A DNA stretch of 64,000 bases from Parus major (GCF_001522545.3 NC_031774.1:48725410-48789409), one strand, 5' to 3'. Counted from the first letter of the stretch, positions 13,228 through 25,278 are shown. Notes: generated from the letters alone by a model not told the origin. Numbers and translations: made by a program.

Positions 13228-13362
13228 TAGACTCTACCCTTCATAATCTTAAATGCTTTAATTAAATGCCTTCTAGTGTTTCTTTTTCACCACTAAATCA
13301 TCCTAGCTCTTACAACCTTCATATGCAAATCCTTCATTATTCCTAACTATTTTCTAGGCTTC
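13228..13362 (-). mobile_element. Probable ancient CR1-like LINE remnant
   Basis: Read on the given strand, the blocks CCCTTCATAATCTTAAATGC, TTAAATGCCTTCTAGTG, CTAAATCATCCTAGCTCTT and CCTTCATTATTCCTAA appear in order. This matches the antisense of an old CR1-type LINE 3' coding region as I remember it from turtles and crocodilians ('cccttcatgatt..., cctctatcaagtcccctcttagtctcc..., ctaaatagtcctagctctttt..., cctaattattcttgttgc'). It is strongly diverged. A profile search would be needed to be sure. Confidence 0.4.
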
Positions 13363-13980
13363 CACAATTTTAATATTCTTTTACTATTAACATCCTAAAC
13401 TGATTTTTATGTTTTATATTAAGGCATATCTTGCCCACTGCTCCAGAAGCAAATATTTTTTTTACTTGCAATATGGAATACAAATATTCATTTTCAATCA
13501 CTTGACATATAACCTGAGACTGATTTAACATTCCTTGACATTGATTATCTCTTTTATGATATCCTCAAATCAGGCATGGACTTACTGAAAAAGGGGTACA
13601 TGAGATAGCAGACATGGCTTCTCTCCTCTTAGGATCTGTGCTGTTATATGTTCTAGGAAGCTGAGCGGGAGCTGGTTTTCTCTGCTATGAGCTGGGGGTG
13701 CTGTGTCGTGTTTGGTGTCTGAGAACTGTCTGCTCTCTTTTCCCCTCTGTCATTTCCCTCATGGTGGGGTTAGGGAAATTCTGCACTTTTACCTCCTAAA
13801 ATGCTGGGAGGGAATATTCTGAGTCCCTTGGTTGCACACTTTGCCTTTCAAACACCACAGCAGTCTGCCTGAATCACTGAGCTGTAGTCTGTGACAAAAG
13901 CAGAACTCATTATGATCACTAATTTTCAGTTTTAGAGTCTATGCCCTTGACTAGACACTAAATGGATTTTAAGACCAAAA
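13363..13980. other. Unique non-coding sequence
   Basis: AT-rich up to about 13600, then a more balanced stretch (13610-13880) with no recognisable gene or repeat. Confidence 0.5.
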
Positions 13981-14058
13981 CCAGATTTTCAAAGGCATTA
14001 AAATGCCTCAGAAGGCATATAAACAAATAGTGAGAGTCAGTTTCAAATTCAAAAAGCC
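13981..14058. repeat. Candidate ancient sauropsid repeat fragment
   Basis: CCAGATTTTCAAAGGCATTA ... ATGCCTCAGAAGGCATATAAACAAATAGTGAGAGTCAGTTTCAAATTCAAAAAGC follows the order of a repeat pattern I recall from turtle and bird genomes ('agattttcaaaggcatttaggcacctaaagatgcagataggc...gattttcaaaagc'). It has decayed, and I do not know the family name. Confidence 0.3.
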
Positions 14059-16880
14059 CCCACAAATGCACAGCTATTATTCACAATTTCTGTTGATATG
14101 TAACTTCATGATAACACAGTTCTGTGGCAGTAACATATTTTTTAAGTGTGTAATAAACATTGAAAATATGCCAAAATGATGCCTACCACAGGATTTAAAA
14201 GCAATTGTTTATGTTATTCTGCTTGCTTTTGGATTTTTTTGCTTCAAGCTTTGCTTTATGTCTACAGTAAGTCCTCCAAAGCTTACAGAGCAACACGGCT
14301 GTGATCTTTCTTGTAGAGAGCTAACGTGCTTAACTGCACGCCTGTGCCATGTGGGAGCTCTTACCCATCAGGCATTCCTTGTACCCCAGTGGTGAGAGCC
14401 CCCCAATCCCACAGCATTCCAACAGCACAGAGCAGAGACACTTGCCAAGCGAGGCAACAAAGCTTTTGCATCCTGATAGTTAAAATCAGGAGCACTATCT
14501 GTGCACCAGCAGCATCTCATAGGGAGCAGTGGGACATTTTCTCTTTTACTCTTCAAACAAACCAAATGTAAACTGTCTGAACCACAGCAGTTGTCTTTGT
14601 GTGGATGAAATAGCAGGGCAAAGACAGACCCTATGAAATAGCTGTGGTTAGTGCCTTGTTGAGGGGGGTAAGGCAAGAAACTCGCTTTTAATCAATGTGA
14701 TAATCGATGACATATGGCATCATAGTCTTGCCTGATTCCATTCTTCCCCTGCACACTACAGGTCTCAGTGCCCTCCCTATTTTTTTCTCCCAGCCCAGGG
14801 CCATAGCAGGCCAACAGGAAATCTCTCTACTGTTTTTTTTTTTTTATTGCATCTATGTTTGAAAACCAGTCATAAGTCTTCAAAAGAGACTAATTTAACT
14901 GGGGAAGGCCTGCTTAGCAGCCACAGTTTGTTGAGGAGGCTGTGATAAAATACACATGCCCTTGCTGTGTTTTCCCATACTGGTCTGACTCCATGCACTG
15001 CTCTGTGATGCCACTGGCCAAAGGTAGTAAAAAGCTGAGTCAGGGATTCATGTGCTATGATTCTATATTCATATTTTCATGAACTGCTATGCAAGCAGTT
15101 TGAATGAAAATCATAGTGTGTTCTTCTGATCGTCCGCTCCTTTTTCATCTATTAACTTTGGGTTCATAAAGCAAGGGCTGTGCTGGATATCCTTTGAGTG
15201 GCATTTATATTGGCTTCTAAGAAAAGTTTTTCATTTCATATTTTGGCTTTTTTTGGTGGCACAGACAATACAAGGTGTTTGCTCACAAGGCTAGCTTAAA
15301 GATATGCATTTTATGCAAAAAGTCCTGCACATCTGTGACTTTGTTGGCCTTTTTCTAAAATGAGTGCCAAAAGTCACTGTTTCAACTCTTTTACACCTTC
15401 AAATGTTTATCTGGGTTTAGAATTTCCTTGTACTCACCCAACATCATTTTAGGAAAACTCTGTAAATGAAATGAACAGTCTGTGAATCTGTTCCAGGGAA
15501 TCTTAGAGTTTTACTCCAAAATCCAGATTTTCATGACCAAGCAAAAAAAAAATCTCTCATATTCTCATTTTTTCTCTTGTTCATTAACAATGACATCTAT
15601 ATTTCACCTTTACCTTATTTTATATTTGAGGATAATCTTCATTTTTGCTATCAGTAACTTGGCTCCTCTAATTTGTTGTATTTGCATTTGTTAACTACTA
15701 CTACCCTAAAGAGCTTCCTAGGGCAGTTTCTGAATCAGACAGATAAGTTTATTGCCCTATGTATGTGACAGTTTCTCTCTGTGGGATGACTAATGACATA
15801 AGAGTGACCAGGCTGAACTTGGGGTATCTTTCAGAAACCTCTTTCCTTCCTCTTCTTTCTGCTTAGCACAGAGATTTTGCCTTGACAATCATTTTGTTTT
15901 CCAGCAGGAGTCGGGTTTCTTTTGCTTGGAGAGGAGGTCTATGTGTAGGTAAATTCAGTTTAAATCAGTAATAAAACTACTTTGAAAAACTCTTTGTAGA
16001 CCACAGAAGGTTTTCTAATATTGAAATTTAATCAAATGTTGCTACCATGTTTAAACTAAACCCTTAACATATACACTACTTATGTGTTCATAAAATATGT
16101 CAACAGTTTCTGTAAGTCAGCAGCCTTTAAGTAATTCAGGGCCTGGACAGCTTCCTTACTAATGCCCTAGGAACTGAGCTGTCTAAACTGGAGGTGTTAA
16201 AGAGTAGAAACCAGATGACAAATAGTCAATAACCTGTATTCAGTAAAGTAGGCAATTATAAAAACATACATGGTAACCACATCCAGAAAAGACCTGATCT
16301 TCATCTGATCCCATACCATGAGTGGGACTGACACTCTAACAAATAACTCTTATTTTAAGTGCCACATAATGATTGAAATTTTCCTCATAAACAATTGACT
16401 GCTCTTGCCTATAATTCATGGTAAGTTTTTTGACTAAACCCAAATAGGAACAAATGTTCAAATGGAGACTATCGTAATCTTCACATCATTTTTGTGCCCT
16501 GTGTACCAGGAGGTTGTGAATGTTTATTTACTACTGACCACATAATGAGGTATTTAGAGAGAAAACACCATTGTTTTCCCAGTGTCTTGCCTCTGTCAAG
16601 TGTGATCCCTTGTATTTATACCGCTGCAGCTAAAGGTATGGGGTTTGACAGTGACTTGCTGAACTCACTCAGCTTGTCCTCCTTTCATCTCAAATCTTCC
16701 AAGGTATATGCAAGTTGTAATGTTTCTGCCTCTATATAGCACACATATACTTTTCAGTTTTAATAATAAAAATTATATGTGATAACAGCAAGTCAATCTG
16801 TTGTATATCATTGCTACAAATAATATTCACTACAGCGAAGGTGGTTAATGAGTCAAGTGAGTCAGAAAGGTAATTTACTT
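14059..16880. other. Unique non-coding sequence
   Basis: A slightly GC-richer patch at 14280-14680 has opposing frames (81 codons +, 102 codons -) over the same bases, which argues against coding. T runs occur at 14830-14845. The rest is AT-rich and without recognisable features. Confidence 0.5.
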
Positions 16881-17050
16881 TTATTTATTATCGGTCTGCC
16901 CAACAGGTTTTTGAACCCTTTAGGGTTTTAATTAAATAACCTCCAATGAGACGCTTCAAGTCTTTGGCATTCTTCTCAAGACTCATCGTGTCAAGGGTTA
17001 ATCTGAATTTCAGTATGTTATAGATTGCATGAAGTTTAAATGGAAGTTTT
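16881..17050. promoter_or_regulatory. Candidate conserved non-coding element
   Basis: The stretch contains a perfect 6-bp inverted repeat AACCCT-TT-AGGGTT (16914-16927), a TTAATTAA core just after it (from about 16929), and GGTTAATCTGAAT further on (about 17000), with several CpGs (CGGTC, GACGC, ATCGTG). Motif density and intact CpGs are consistent with a selectively kept enhancer, but conservation is not shown here. Confidence 0.2.
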
Positions 17051-18149
17051 TTGTGTTCAGGCAATAGGCCAGACTTTGTAGCTTGCTAGCATGGATAGAA
17101 ATGCTGCATGTTGGAGTTCACACTGCTGCAGATAAAAGTTCTTCTGAAGCAACAGCATCAATTTGGGGAAACACAAGGGAGGAATTGTAAAAAAAAAATC
17201 AACAAAAGCACTTCTACCTGTTCAGCTCTGTGAAATACACAAACAATAGTTCACAAGAGTGGGTGATGTTTTGTAATAACATGTCATGCATATTTCTGGC
17301 CACTGCCAAGGTAAATGATTCTTGCTGTACACAAGCATGGGGCAGGAGTTTGTTAGTCCAGGAAGCCATAACTGTGAAGACTGGGTAAGACTTCAGAGTC
17401 AAGACACTGTGCTGGAATTATTATGCAAGTTGGAGTGGATAGCAAGGTTTCAGACTTCTTTTTGATACAAAAACTTCACATATAAAATTGTGTGGAATAA
17501 TTATGAAAAAAACAAACCAAAACCACTAAACCTTTGATAAATGTTAATTGTTGATATGTTGATTGTCTTGTGTGATGCCCAGTTTGATACACAGTCTTAT
17601 AAAAGGCAATCTCTAAACAGGTATGCAAAAGTTTGCTGAGGTACTTTTCATGAAATGTGGAAATAAGTATGACAAAAATGTCATGTCACTGCTCTATAAC
17701 TTAATAGGGAAATTCTATAGTGAATGATTAGATATTAATTCCCATGGCAAGTGCATTTCTGTAGAAACCATTGTATTATTACAGTGGCATACACAAAGGA
17801 AGTGGGTTACTGCTGGTCCGGCAGTGATAGCTACCCCTTAGGTGGTGTTACCATAAAGTCATTTTGACAGTTTTCTCAATAATAATTTTCTTTGAAAATT
17901 ATGTGTGGCTTTTTTTCCACAACTTACATTGTATCTAATAAGATATCATTCTCTTCCTTCATTGAACATATACAATTATACTGTTTGAACGTTTCTCAAA
18001 ATCCCACTCTATATCAAAAGTAATTTTTTTGAGTTTAGTATCAATCATACTTCATCATATATCCTGTTCTAGTTTTAATTCATTCTGGTGTGTGCCTATT
18101 CACACAAGGTGCTTTACTTTCTGACACTCTCACCTATATTAATGAGTAA
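17051..18149. other. Unique non-coding sequence
   Basis: No gene, RNA gene or interspersed repeat seen. Only short chance frames and short A or T runs are present. Confidence 0.55.
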
Positions 18150-18460
18150 TTGATTTTAAACCAAGTTCAAAATCCATTCAGACTCAGAGGAATCTTTCTT
18201 TTTGAAGATTTCAGATCACGCTTAATCCATGAGATAATTTTTAACATTTCTTTTGCTGTTCTTATGTTAGTAGACAAGCTGCTTCCAAGCAATTTATTTG
18301 AAGAGATTGTGATCGGTCATTTAACAGCACTCTTCATCTTGCATTCTGGGTCAGCCACATCACGGCACAGAAAGACAACAGTTGCCCTATTTCTGTGGCT
18401 ATCTGGCACACCATTATCTCATGCAGACAAATGTGAAGTGTTTGATCTCTGTTCTTAAAT
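18150..18460. other. Unique stretch with a 102-codon frame, probably non-coding
   Basis: An open + frame covers the whole stretch. Its product is hydrophobic and basic without a recognisable domain, and no splice sites flank it sensibly. The base composition (several intact CpGs at GATCACGC, GATCGGTC, ATCACGGC) differs a little from its neighbours. It might be a conserved non-coding element; coding is unlikely. Confidence 0.2.
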
Positions 18461-18501
18461 AGAACCTAAAGGGCTGACGTGAAAAGGAATAACTGATGAT
18501 T

Positions 18502-18610
18502 AAAAAAAAAAAAAAAAGACATTATAGAGATTTCAAAACAGCCCAAATTAGGAAATTACTTGTCTTCCAGGTGGGTTTTGTTTTTGTTTTGTTTTGTTTT
18601 GTTTTTTGTT
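18502..18610 (+). repeat. A16 run and nearby (GTTTT)n simple repeat
   Basis: A run of 16 A lies at 18502-18517. About 60 bp later, 18575-18610 is a GTTTT-type simple repeat (GTTTTGTTTTTGTTTTGTTTT...). The two tracts are separated by unique sequence and need not be related. Confidence 0.85.
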
Positions 18611-20635
18611 AGGAAAGATTTGGTACTTTGGTGAGTAATTCAGAAGATACACTTGGATAGACTTCACAGACTTCTGCCACTTTTCCAGACCTGTCTGATC
18701 TTCTGATGAGAGGTGCCTAGATTTCAGATTTCAGTTCTATCCACTTATTAGTATCTTCTTTTTCTTTAGATTATGGTATGACTCCAGTTCTGTTCCAAAG
18801 GTCAGTGCTAAGATCACTCCTTGAAGAGAAATTATGCATATATGAACCTAGGACTATTCTCTTGACATAATACCTATATATTTGGGGCACAAAACATACA
18901 GATATGTTACCAAGCAGTATACAACTTTTGGCAGTGTGAGGGATTTGGGGTAATTTTTGACCTTTGTTTCCATTTAACCTCATTACTCACCCTCTCATCA
19001 CATTCATAGCAAAGCTGGGTTGAAGCTGTGCTTTTTATCTCTACCTTTCAATATAAGCAGCCTTGCTGCTTCATTACATCAGCATTCCAATGTGACTTTT
19101 TTCTCAGATGCTCAAACAATACTTGTCTTTCTCCTGCTCTGCCTAGCCACTCACTTCCCCTCATTTTAATACCTCTCTCTTGAATTTCAGGAAGGTAGGC
19201 TGGGTTAGCACAGTGCAGGATTAACTTACCTATTGAGCTTCTGGGTCAAGAACAGTCCATGTCCAGCAGTTCTGAATGTGGATAAATGAAGGTAAATGCT
19301 CAGAGCTTCAACATCTGGTCTTGTTTCTTGGCCTACCAGAAATGCCATGTAAGGAAATTGGGATCTGTAATAGAACTTTGAGGAGAAAAGTTACAAACTC
19401 TATTTGCAAGGAGGTGATTTGTAGTAAAGTAGGTATGAACTTTATGACTTTGACTGCTATTATTATGAAAAGATGTAGTGTTCTGAAGTAAATATTAAAA
19501 GAGTAAACACTTCAGGTCTCAATTTAGTCTTGGAAAGTGAAAAAATTATATTTCAAGAGAAAGGTAAAAATAAAATGTGACTGTATCCCTGTGATATGGA
19601 AATTATAAGCATTATGTTCTTCATCTTCTAGAGTGAAACATCTGGAGTTCTATCTTTATGGTGTGATTTCTCCCAATAATGTAGCAATTTGCATTTTCTG
19701 TTTGTTCTGTCTCACTCAAAAAACAATGACTAAAGTTTAAAAACTATCAAAAGATGTTTTTCTTTAGCTGCACCTATCCATATTTACTTCAAAAAATGTT
19801 CTCTCTGTACCCAGTGGGGTTTTTTTTTTCCCACCTGGAATTCAGGCTTGGAGTTAAATAAGTGTAGTTTTGACATTATTATTTTCAAGTGAAGCTCAGG
19901 GGTCACCAGTGTCACCCATGATCCAGACTTATTGAATTGCAAGCCTCAAGCCAGAAATCGGCCTCGCAAAACTGGTTATGGTTGTGGTCAGCTGAGGTAG
20001 AATATGGCCACACTCTGGTTTTATCATGTTGAGAAGATGGCTGTAATACAGATTGTTCATACTGGTGAAATGCCTCAGGCTCATCACTTCACCTTCTCAG
20101 CTCAGCTTCCTTCCTTCCCATCAAAGTGGCCCAGCTCTACAGACAGAAACATTCTTCTCACACTGTGTTTCTGATAGATCACAGTTACAACAAATAAAAG
20201 CAAAATCTTTGAATACAGTAGAAAAAGACAAAGGAACAATATAAATTATTTTACCATTTCATAACTATTATTTGAACACACTAGGTATCTTCAGTTCACT
20301 GGGCTTAGGGCATGTCCCAGTGAAAGATTTACCATTGAATTCAATGTAAAAAGAGGTAGGCTCTGCTCTTTAAAGCTATCACCCTATTAAGACAAATAAG
20401 AAATGCAATCAAAGCTTTACTGCTGCCATTGTCTCACTGTCTTTGAACATGGCCTCAGCATGGCATTGTTTTAACAGTGAAGGCCAGACTTACATTTATA
20501 AAGAAGTTCCAGGTGGTTTTTCTTTTCATATAAAAGGGAATACTCTACAGAGTACTAATAAAAATTGCAATAAAAATATAGTCCTGAACTTTGTTGTCTC
20601 AGATTTCCTTCTAGTCATTAAGTTCCCTCCCCAAC
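18611..20635. other. Unique non-coding sequence
   Basis: No gene or repeat family recognised. A pyrimidine-rich stretch at 19120-19190 and a T run near 19820 are present. Frames of 60-71 codons at 18771-18983, 19276-19491 and 20053-20244 lack exon features. Confidence 0.55.
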
Positions 20636-20704
20636 TAATAGTAGTAATAATAGTAATAGTAATAGTAATAATAATAGTAAGAGTAATAGTAATAGTAATA
20701 ATAA
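20636..20704 (+). repeat. (TAG/TAA)n trinucleotide microsatellite
   Basis: About 69 bp of mixed TAG and TAA units (TAATAGTAGTAATAATAGTA...), with one GAG interruption. It produces a Val-Ile repeat in one frame of a 108-codon open frame (20443-20769), which is an artefact. Confidence 0.9.
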
Positions 20705-22329
20705 GACTTAGAAACTATATCTTTGTTGCAGAGATTAAAAACCCCAAGAAACTATTTAATATTTTCTAAAAACCTTTGAGTTCAAATATGTAAGGAATAG
20801 CTGTGTCATGACATTCTTATCTGAAATTTCTCCTACTATACACTGGGACTTCAGAATATTCTTTAGCTCATAAAGCACTTGGAAGCTTTTTGTGAGAGCA
20901 GGTGCCTTGGGATGATGTTTTTGGTTAACATGTTAAATTGTTTTTAAGACAAGTCAGATATTACTCTTTCCCTCACTGAAACCCCAAATCTGTGTAATTC
21001 AGTGAGTAGACACCAATAAGTTGACTTTTACTAATCTTGGATGATTTTGCAACTTGTCTTAATCTTTCAAGCAAAATATGGTCTCATTCAATCTTTCTCC
21101 AACATTTGTTCCCACTAGATGCTGCAAGCAAACCTCTGATTTGAGAATTCTGCTTTTAGGGCAGTTTTTGAGCTACAGATTAAAAAAGTACCCAGTAGAG
21201 TGCATAAAAAGTTGCTGGAGAATCACACGACTTTTCTTCCTTGGAGAAATGCCTAGAATTAGGCACTAGCTATAGCTGTGCTCCTCCTTCCAGGAAATTT
21301 AAATATGCTTCTCTGGATCTAAAAGAAAGCTGAAAATGGAAAGACAAGAGGTTACTCAGCCATGTCTGAGTGGACAGAGGTCTGCAGGGCTGAGCAGCAG
21401 GGCAGAACTCCTCCGGTTTTGGCAGTGTAGCTTAACTTAAACATATGTTTTTGTGCATGAAGAAGTAGGAAGCTACATTTTTAAGGGATCAGCTCTGATC
21501 TATAACTCTGTTTGGGGCTCCAGGAAACCACAATCTATGTTAAGAAATGCTACTTATGAACATCTTGATCAAATTAGTCAATTCATACAGATGTCAGACA
21601 GTTAAAATGCAGAAAGCTTCGATAAAATAAAGTGGAGTGTATGTATGGCAAAAAGTTGAGAAGACCCAAGATCATTAGTCTAGAGTCAACATAATATTTT
21701 TAGGAATAATCAGAAGTTCGGTCTTGGAAAAGGTGAAAAACCTTACAATTTTCACTGAAGCCATCATGGATTTAGAGGTGTTCAAGAACTCCTGGGACCA
21801 GACCCATTGTTTTAGTTTCTCTTCTCATACTTCTCATTTAAAGGCAGATCTGGAATAAATTAAGGTTCAGAGAGTTTTGAAAAAAAAAAACCCCTAGATT
21901 GGCAAGCTGGTACTGCATTAAAATTGGGAGTTTGCAATGAGACAAAGAGCTGCAGTCTGGCACTACAGGGAGATGGAGGATATGAAGAAGAGGTCCAGTA
22001 AAAAGAAGCAGCTCCAATATGTACATTTTCAACAGAGAATGTGTGTTCTAATGAATAGAAGAATATCTATAGGGATTTTTCTGATCTGTGGTTCATTACT
22101 CATATTCCCTCCTCAGATTTCACCCATATTGACAATAAATTTAGTAGGAAGACCAAAGAGTCTTGTATTTGTTAAAGTTTCATGCCATCATCAACATATT
22201 CTGCTCTAAGACTTAAGTTACTTCTCCCCACTGCAAATAAGTTTCCATACTTTCAATGCCTTGAGGGAGTTTGAAAATGACTAATTGATGGTTTTTCCCT
22301 GCTTTAAATCATTACTGTATTTTGGACTT
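20705..22329. other. Unique non-coding sequence
   Basis: No exon recognised. An A10 run lies near 21882. Sense and antisense frames overlap at 21838-22209. CTCATAAAGCACTTGGAAGC near 20867 faintly resembles the 'gtaaagcactttgag' tail of old vertebrate SINEs or L2-type elements, too weak to call. Confidence 0.5.
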
Positions 22330-22480
22330 AGAAATGTATGGCTAAGTCAGCCGGTCGTCAAGTGAGGAATTAGTCTCCCCAGCGCCAACAGTAAATCCTC
22401 CAGTTTGCTCAGCAACCAGTTGAACAAGCTCCTCAATATTTAACCATGTCAATTGTAAACAGGCCTATCTTTGCCTATGT
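22330..22480. promoter_or_regulatory. Candidate conserved non-coding element
   Basis: Within 150 bp lie GCTAAGTCAGC (MARE/AP-1-like), CAGCCGGTCGTC and CAGCGCCAAC (intact CpGs in a CpG-poor region), CTCAGCAACC (RFX half-site-like) and GTAAACAGG (forkhead consensus, about 22456). This density of recognisable binding cores with retained CpGs suggests an enhancer. Cross-species conservation was not tested. Confidence 0.2.
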
Positions 22481-23600
22481 TGTTTTCTCAGGAGAACCTA
22501 AACCTTCCTTGTCAAAATATGTGTTACAATGGACATTCGTCTGCCTCCCTCCTAATGATGAAGATTTTCACAAGTGTAAGACAACGCCTGCTGTCATGCA
22601 TCCATTAAAACCCCATCCATAGAGCCATGTGTAGAACAGGGTGGCTGGCAAGGAGTTGCAAACATCTAAGGAACTTGTTTGTTGTGATGTGGGGTTTTTT
22701 TCCCTCTCTTGAGTGTTGGATGCATAATATTTCCAGGTAACTCTGACTACTGTGTGATATTTAATCACCTCCACTGCCTCCAAGTAATCACTTTTATTGC
22801 ATTATGCTAGTCAGCATATTCTGTGCACTTTAATATACATGAGGTTGAGGGAGGAATATTTTTAACTGAAGGCTTTACAGAAAATTTTGCATTTATTGAT
22901 TTCTGTTAAAAAAAAAAAAAAGAAAACTGTTATTCTTAGAAAATCGATGGAAATGATTGCTGTGGCCATATTTGTTCAAACAAACAAATAATACAGTATA
23001 ATGACAACGCTATCTCTCATTTCCACATTTCACCTGGAGAAGGAAAACATTTGATCTGGAAAGCCTGTGTACTATTTCAGTCCACAGGAATATCTTTTAT
23101 TCATGTGTATTAAAAAAATATGCAAAGAGTTTGTACAAGCTGGATAGGAGGGGAAAAAGTTTGACAAAAACAAAACAAATTCATCCAAACAAGCATTGCA
23201 GATTTGGGACTTCTGGGGCCAACCTGGCAGAGGCAGTCTTGCTATCCTTCTTTGGATATATGCTGAAAATTTTATATGTATAATTTTTCACAAATAAATT
23301 TTTGCATTCCAGACAAAGCTTTTCATGGGAAAACTATGCCATGCATATAGAGCAACCCTCACACAGCTGATGATTGCAAATCATCCATTCTCAGTGTTTA
23401 CCTATTAAAAACTATGGAAAAAAAAGGGATAAAAGGAACTTATGAATTCAAATCAGGTAGCTCCTCTGGCTTCCTATAACATTGTACATGCTTTTTCCAA
23501 GCTTTGTGAACACAGGAATTGCTCATTCAAAACTATGTTCGCAGAATGAAAATCACAATCAAAATGTAATTATTGATATAAAAACAAGAATCTGCTTCAT
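22481..23600. other. Unique non-coding sequence
   Basis: No gene recognised. A run of 14 A (22908-22921) and several shorter A runs are present. An antisense frame of 71 codons (22568-22783) is unremarkable. Confidence 0.55.
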
Positions 23601-23629
23601 TGCAACACATTTTCTTATCTGAGAATGTA

Positions 23630-23656
23630 CACGTCTCACGACGCGTTGCATCGCAG
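23630..23656. promoter_or_regulatory. CpG cluster of unknown role
   Basis: Five CpG dinucleotides fall within 22 bp (23632-23653; ACGTCTCACGACGCGTTGCATCGCA split across two lines), including a palindromic ACGCGT at 23641-23646. The surrounding kilobases have very few CpGs. It could be a short unmethylated regulatory site, part of a conserved element, or recently inserted sequence. Confidence 0.25.
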
Positions 23657-23824
23657 CACAACTAGCTCAACATGTCACTGTTACATGGCCACCAATTAAG
23701 AAGGATTCTTGGCATGAATGATGTTCTGCCTGAGGCCAGGTCACTGTCTGATGTAAAAGATTGGAGCTTCGGGGCACTGGCGGTTCTGATCCTCTGTTCT
23801 GTACAAACTGAACGAGCTGATCAT

Positions 23825-23934
23825 TACAGAAACCTTGTGAGCCAAGGCGCTGTTATCATCTCCATTTTACATATGGGGATTGAGGTGCAGTCAAAAGATT
23901 TCTTTGAATGTTCACAATGAAAAATCTAGAGTCT
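23825..23934 (-). mobile_element. MIR-like SINE remnant
   Basis: The stretch AAACCTTGTGAGCC...TGTTATCATCTCCATTTTACATATGGGGATTGAGGTGCAG...AAAGATTTCTTTGAATGTTCACAATG follows the antisense of the MIR core ('aaccctgtgaggtaggtactattattatccccattttacagatgaggaaactgaggcacag...taagtaacttgcccaaggtcacaca'). Several blocks match in order and spacing. MIR-type elements are ancient amniote SINEs and survive as rare, diverged copies in birds. The 82-codon open frame that crosses the region is not meaningful. Confidence 0.5.
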
Positions 23935-25221
23935 GATTTTTTTCTGAAGGCTTAAAATTTTTCACTACTTTATACGTTCCCAGCACAGTTCTCATTGACT
24001 TAAACTTGGCTTACCTGGAGTTACAGTCGATATCACCAGCAAGCCCATTTGTGGCGTCAACAGAGTGTTACAACAGCAACACACCCTGATCATAAACCAC
24101 AGATGCAGGAATAAGCTTACTTTCTCCTTGGAGGGAAAAAAAATGTCTTCTATTTTTAAACAATAGAATGATTTTGATGCATCTTTTAACTAACCAAAAG
24201 TAGCATCTTGACAATTTTAATGGACTAATTATACACCGATGGTCATCTAGAAATGTGCTCATTTTCAGGTTGTTATGTCCTGACAACTCTAAGAGTTATC
24301 AGCTGGAAAATTGGCATGCAAACACAGAATTTCAATCACTAAAACCCTGCAGGAGTGGATTTGACTATCCTGGGGTTCTGCCTGCAGTATCAAGGGAGAT
24401 AAAAGGGGTTTGATTCTTTAGGTGTAGGATCCATTCAGTGTCCTGATTAGTTCTGCTAAAGCTAAAATCTTTCCAATATATTAAAATGCACAATCAGAGC
24501 CCTGAGAATCTCAGAGATTAACAGTAGTTCACAAGGGTTCATACTGACCTTTGTTTCAGTCTCAATTTGCATGAATTTGCAACGTCTGCATTTTGCTTTG
24601 TGTTTCTGGTTGGAAACCTTGAATCCCCTTGCCAGAGCCTGGAGATGGTGAGTGTGCTCATCTTAACCCCACCGTGGCATTCACAGCGTAGCTGCCAGTA
24701 TCACTTATGTATGAAACCAGTCCTGACAAACAATTTTGCTTTAAGCCTCTTGACAGTATTCTTCCCATGAAATATTGTACCTGTGAGGGCTCAAGCCAAT
24801 CCTTCTGGCTTGGTGTCTGCCTATAAAGTCTGGTGCAGAGATGGCTCCTAACAAATTCCAAGGCAGCTCCTTGTTAGTAACACCTTTATGGTCCTACCTG
24901 CAATATTCCCATCTGCCCCACCACAATGTCTTCACCACCTTCAGGAAGAAAAATGAGTTTGCAGAGGTAACCCATGTGAGCCACTGGCATTTTCATTCAT
25001 GTTCTTCTACTGAAGCACCGGCCTACAGGTGACAGCTGCTTTCCAGTTTACTATGGTAAATCCAGAAAGCAGTGGAGGGCTCTTGTACATCCTAACCAAT
25101 AGGGCCTTTGCATCACTGTCTCCTGATTCTGCCAGGGTGCAGCATCCTTTCATGACCCATTCAGGCAGTGCCATGGAACTTAGCAGTCTTCATATTCGAT
25201 ACACCCTTCAAACCACACTAA
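23935..25221. other. Unique non-coding sequence with weak exon-like pieces
   Basis: The part 24560-25220 is richer in GC than the mean and holds adjoining frames at 24567-24770, 24841-25032 and 25029-25277. None shows a protein family. CAGAG before GTAACC near 24967 resembles a donor. TCATTGACTTAAACTTGGCTTACCTGGAGTTACAG (from about 23994) resembles the decayed repeat pattern listed at 5952. Nothing here is convincing. Confidence 0.4.
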
Positions 25222-25278
25222 TTCCTTCAGAAGGGAAACAGGACACAGAGGTAAGTCCCAACAAGTGTCAGCAGTGAA
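25222..25278 (-). mobile_element. Possible MIR-like remnant with a strong donor-like site
   Basis: CTTCAGAAGGGAAACAGGACACAGAGGTAAGTCCCAACAAGTGTCAGCAGTGAATC is reminiscent of the antisense MIR segment 'gaggaaactgaggcacagagaggtaagtcacttgcccaaggtcacacag'. It includes a perfect donor-type AG/GTAAGT at 25249-25256. The match is short and the call tentative. Confidence 0.25.

Noticed and set aside
20443..20769. 108-codon frame with a Val/Ile-rich segment
   Set aside because: The segment is the translated TAG/TAA microsatellite; no membrane protein is implied.
20860..20920. Possible tail of an ancient L2/SINE-type repeat ('aaagcacttgga')
   Set aside because: Match too short and too diverged to separate from chance.
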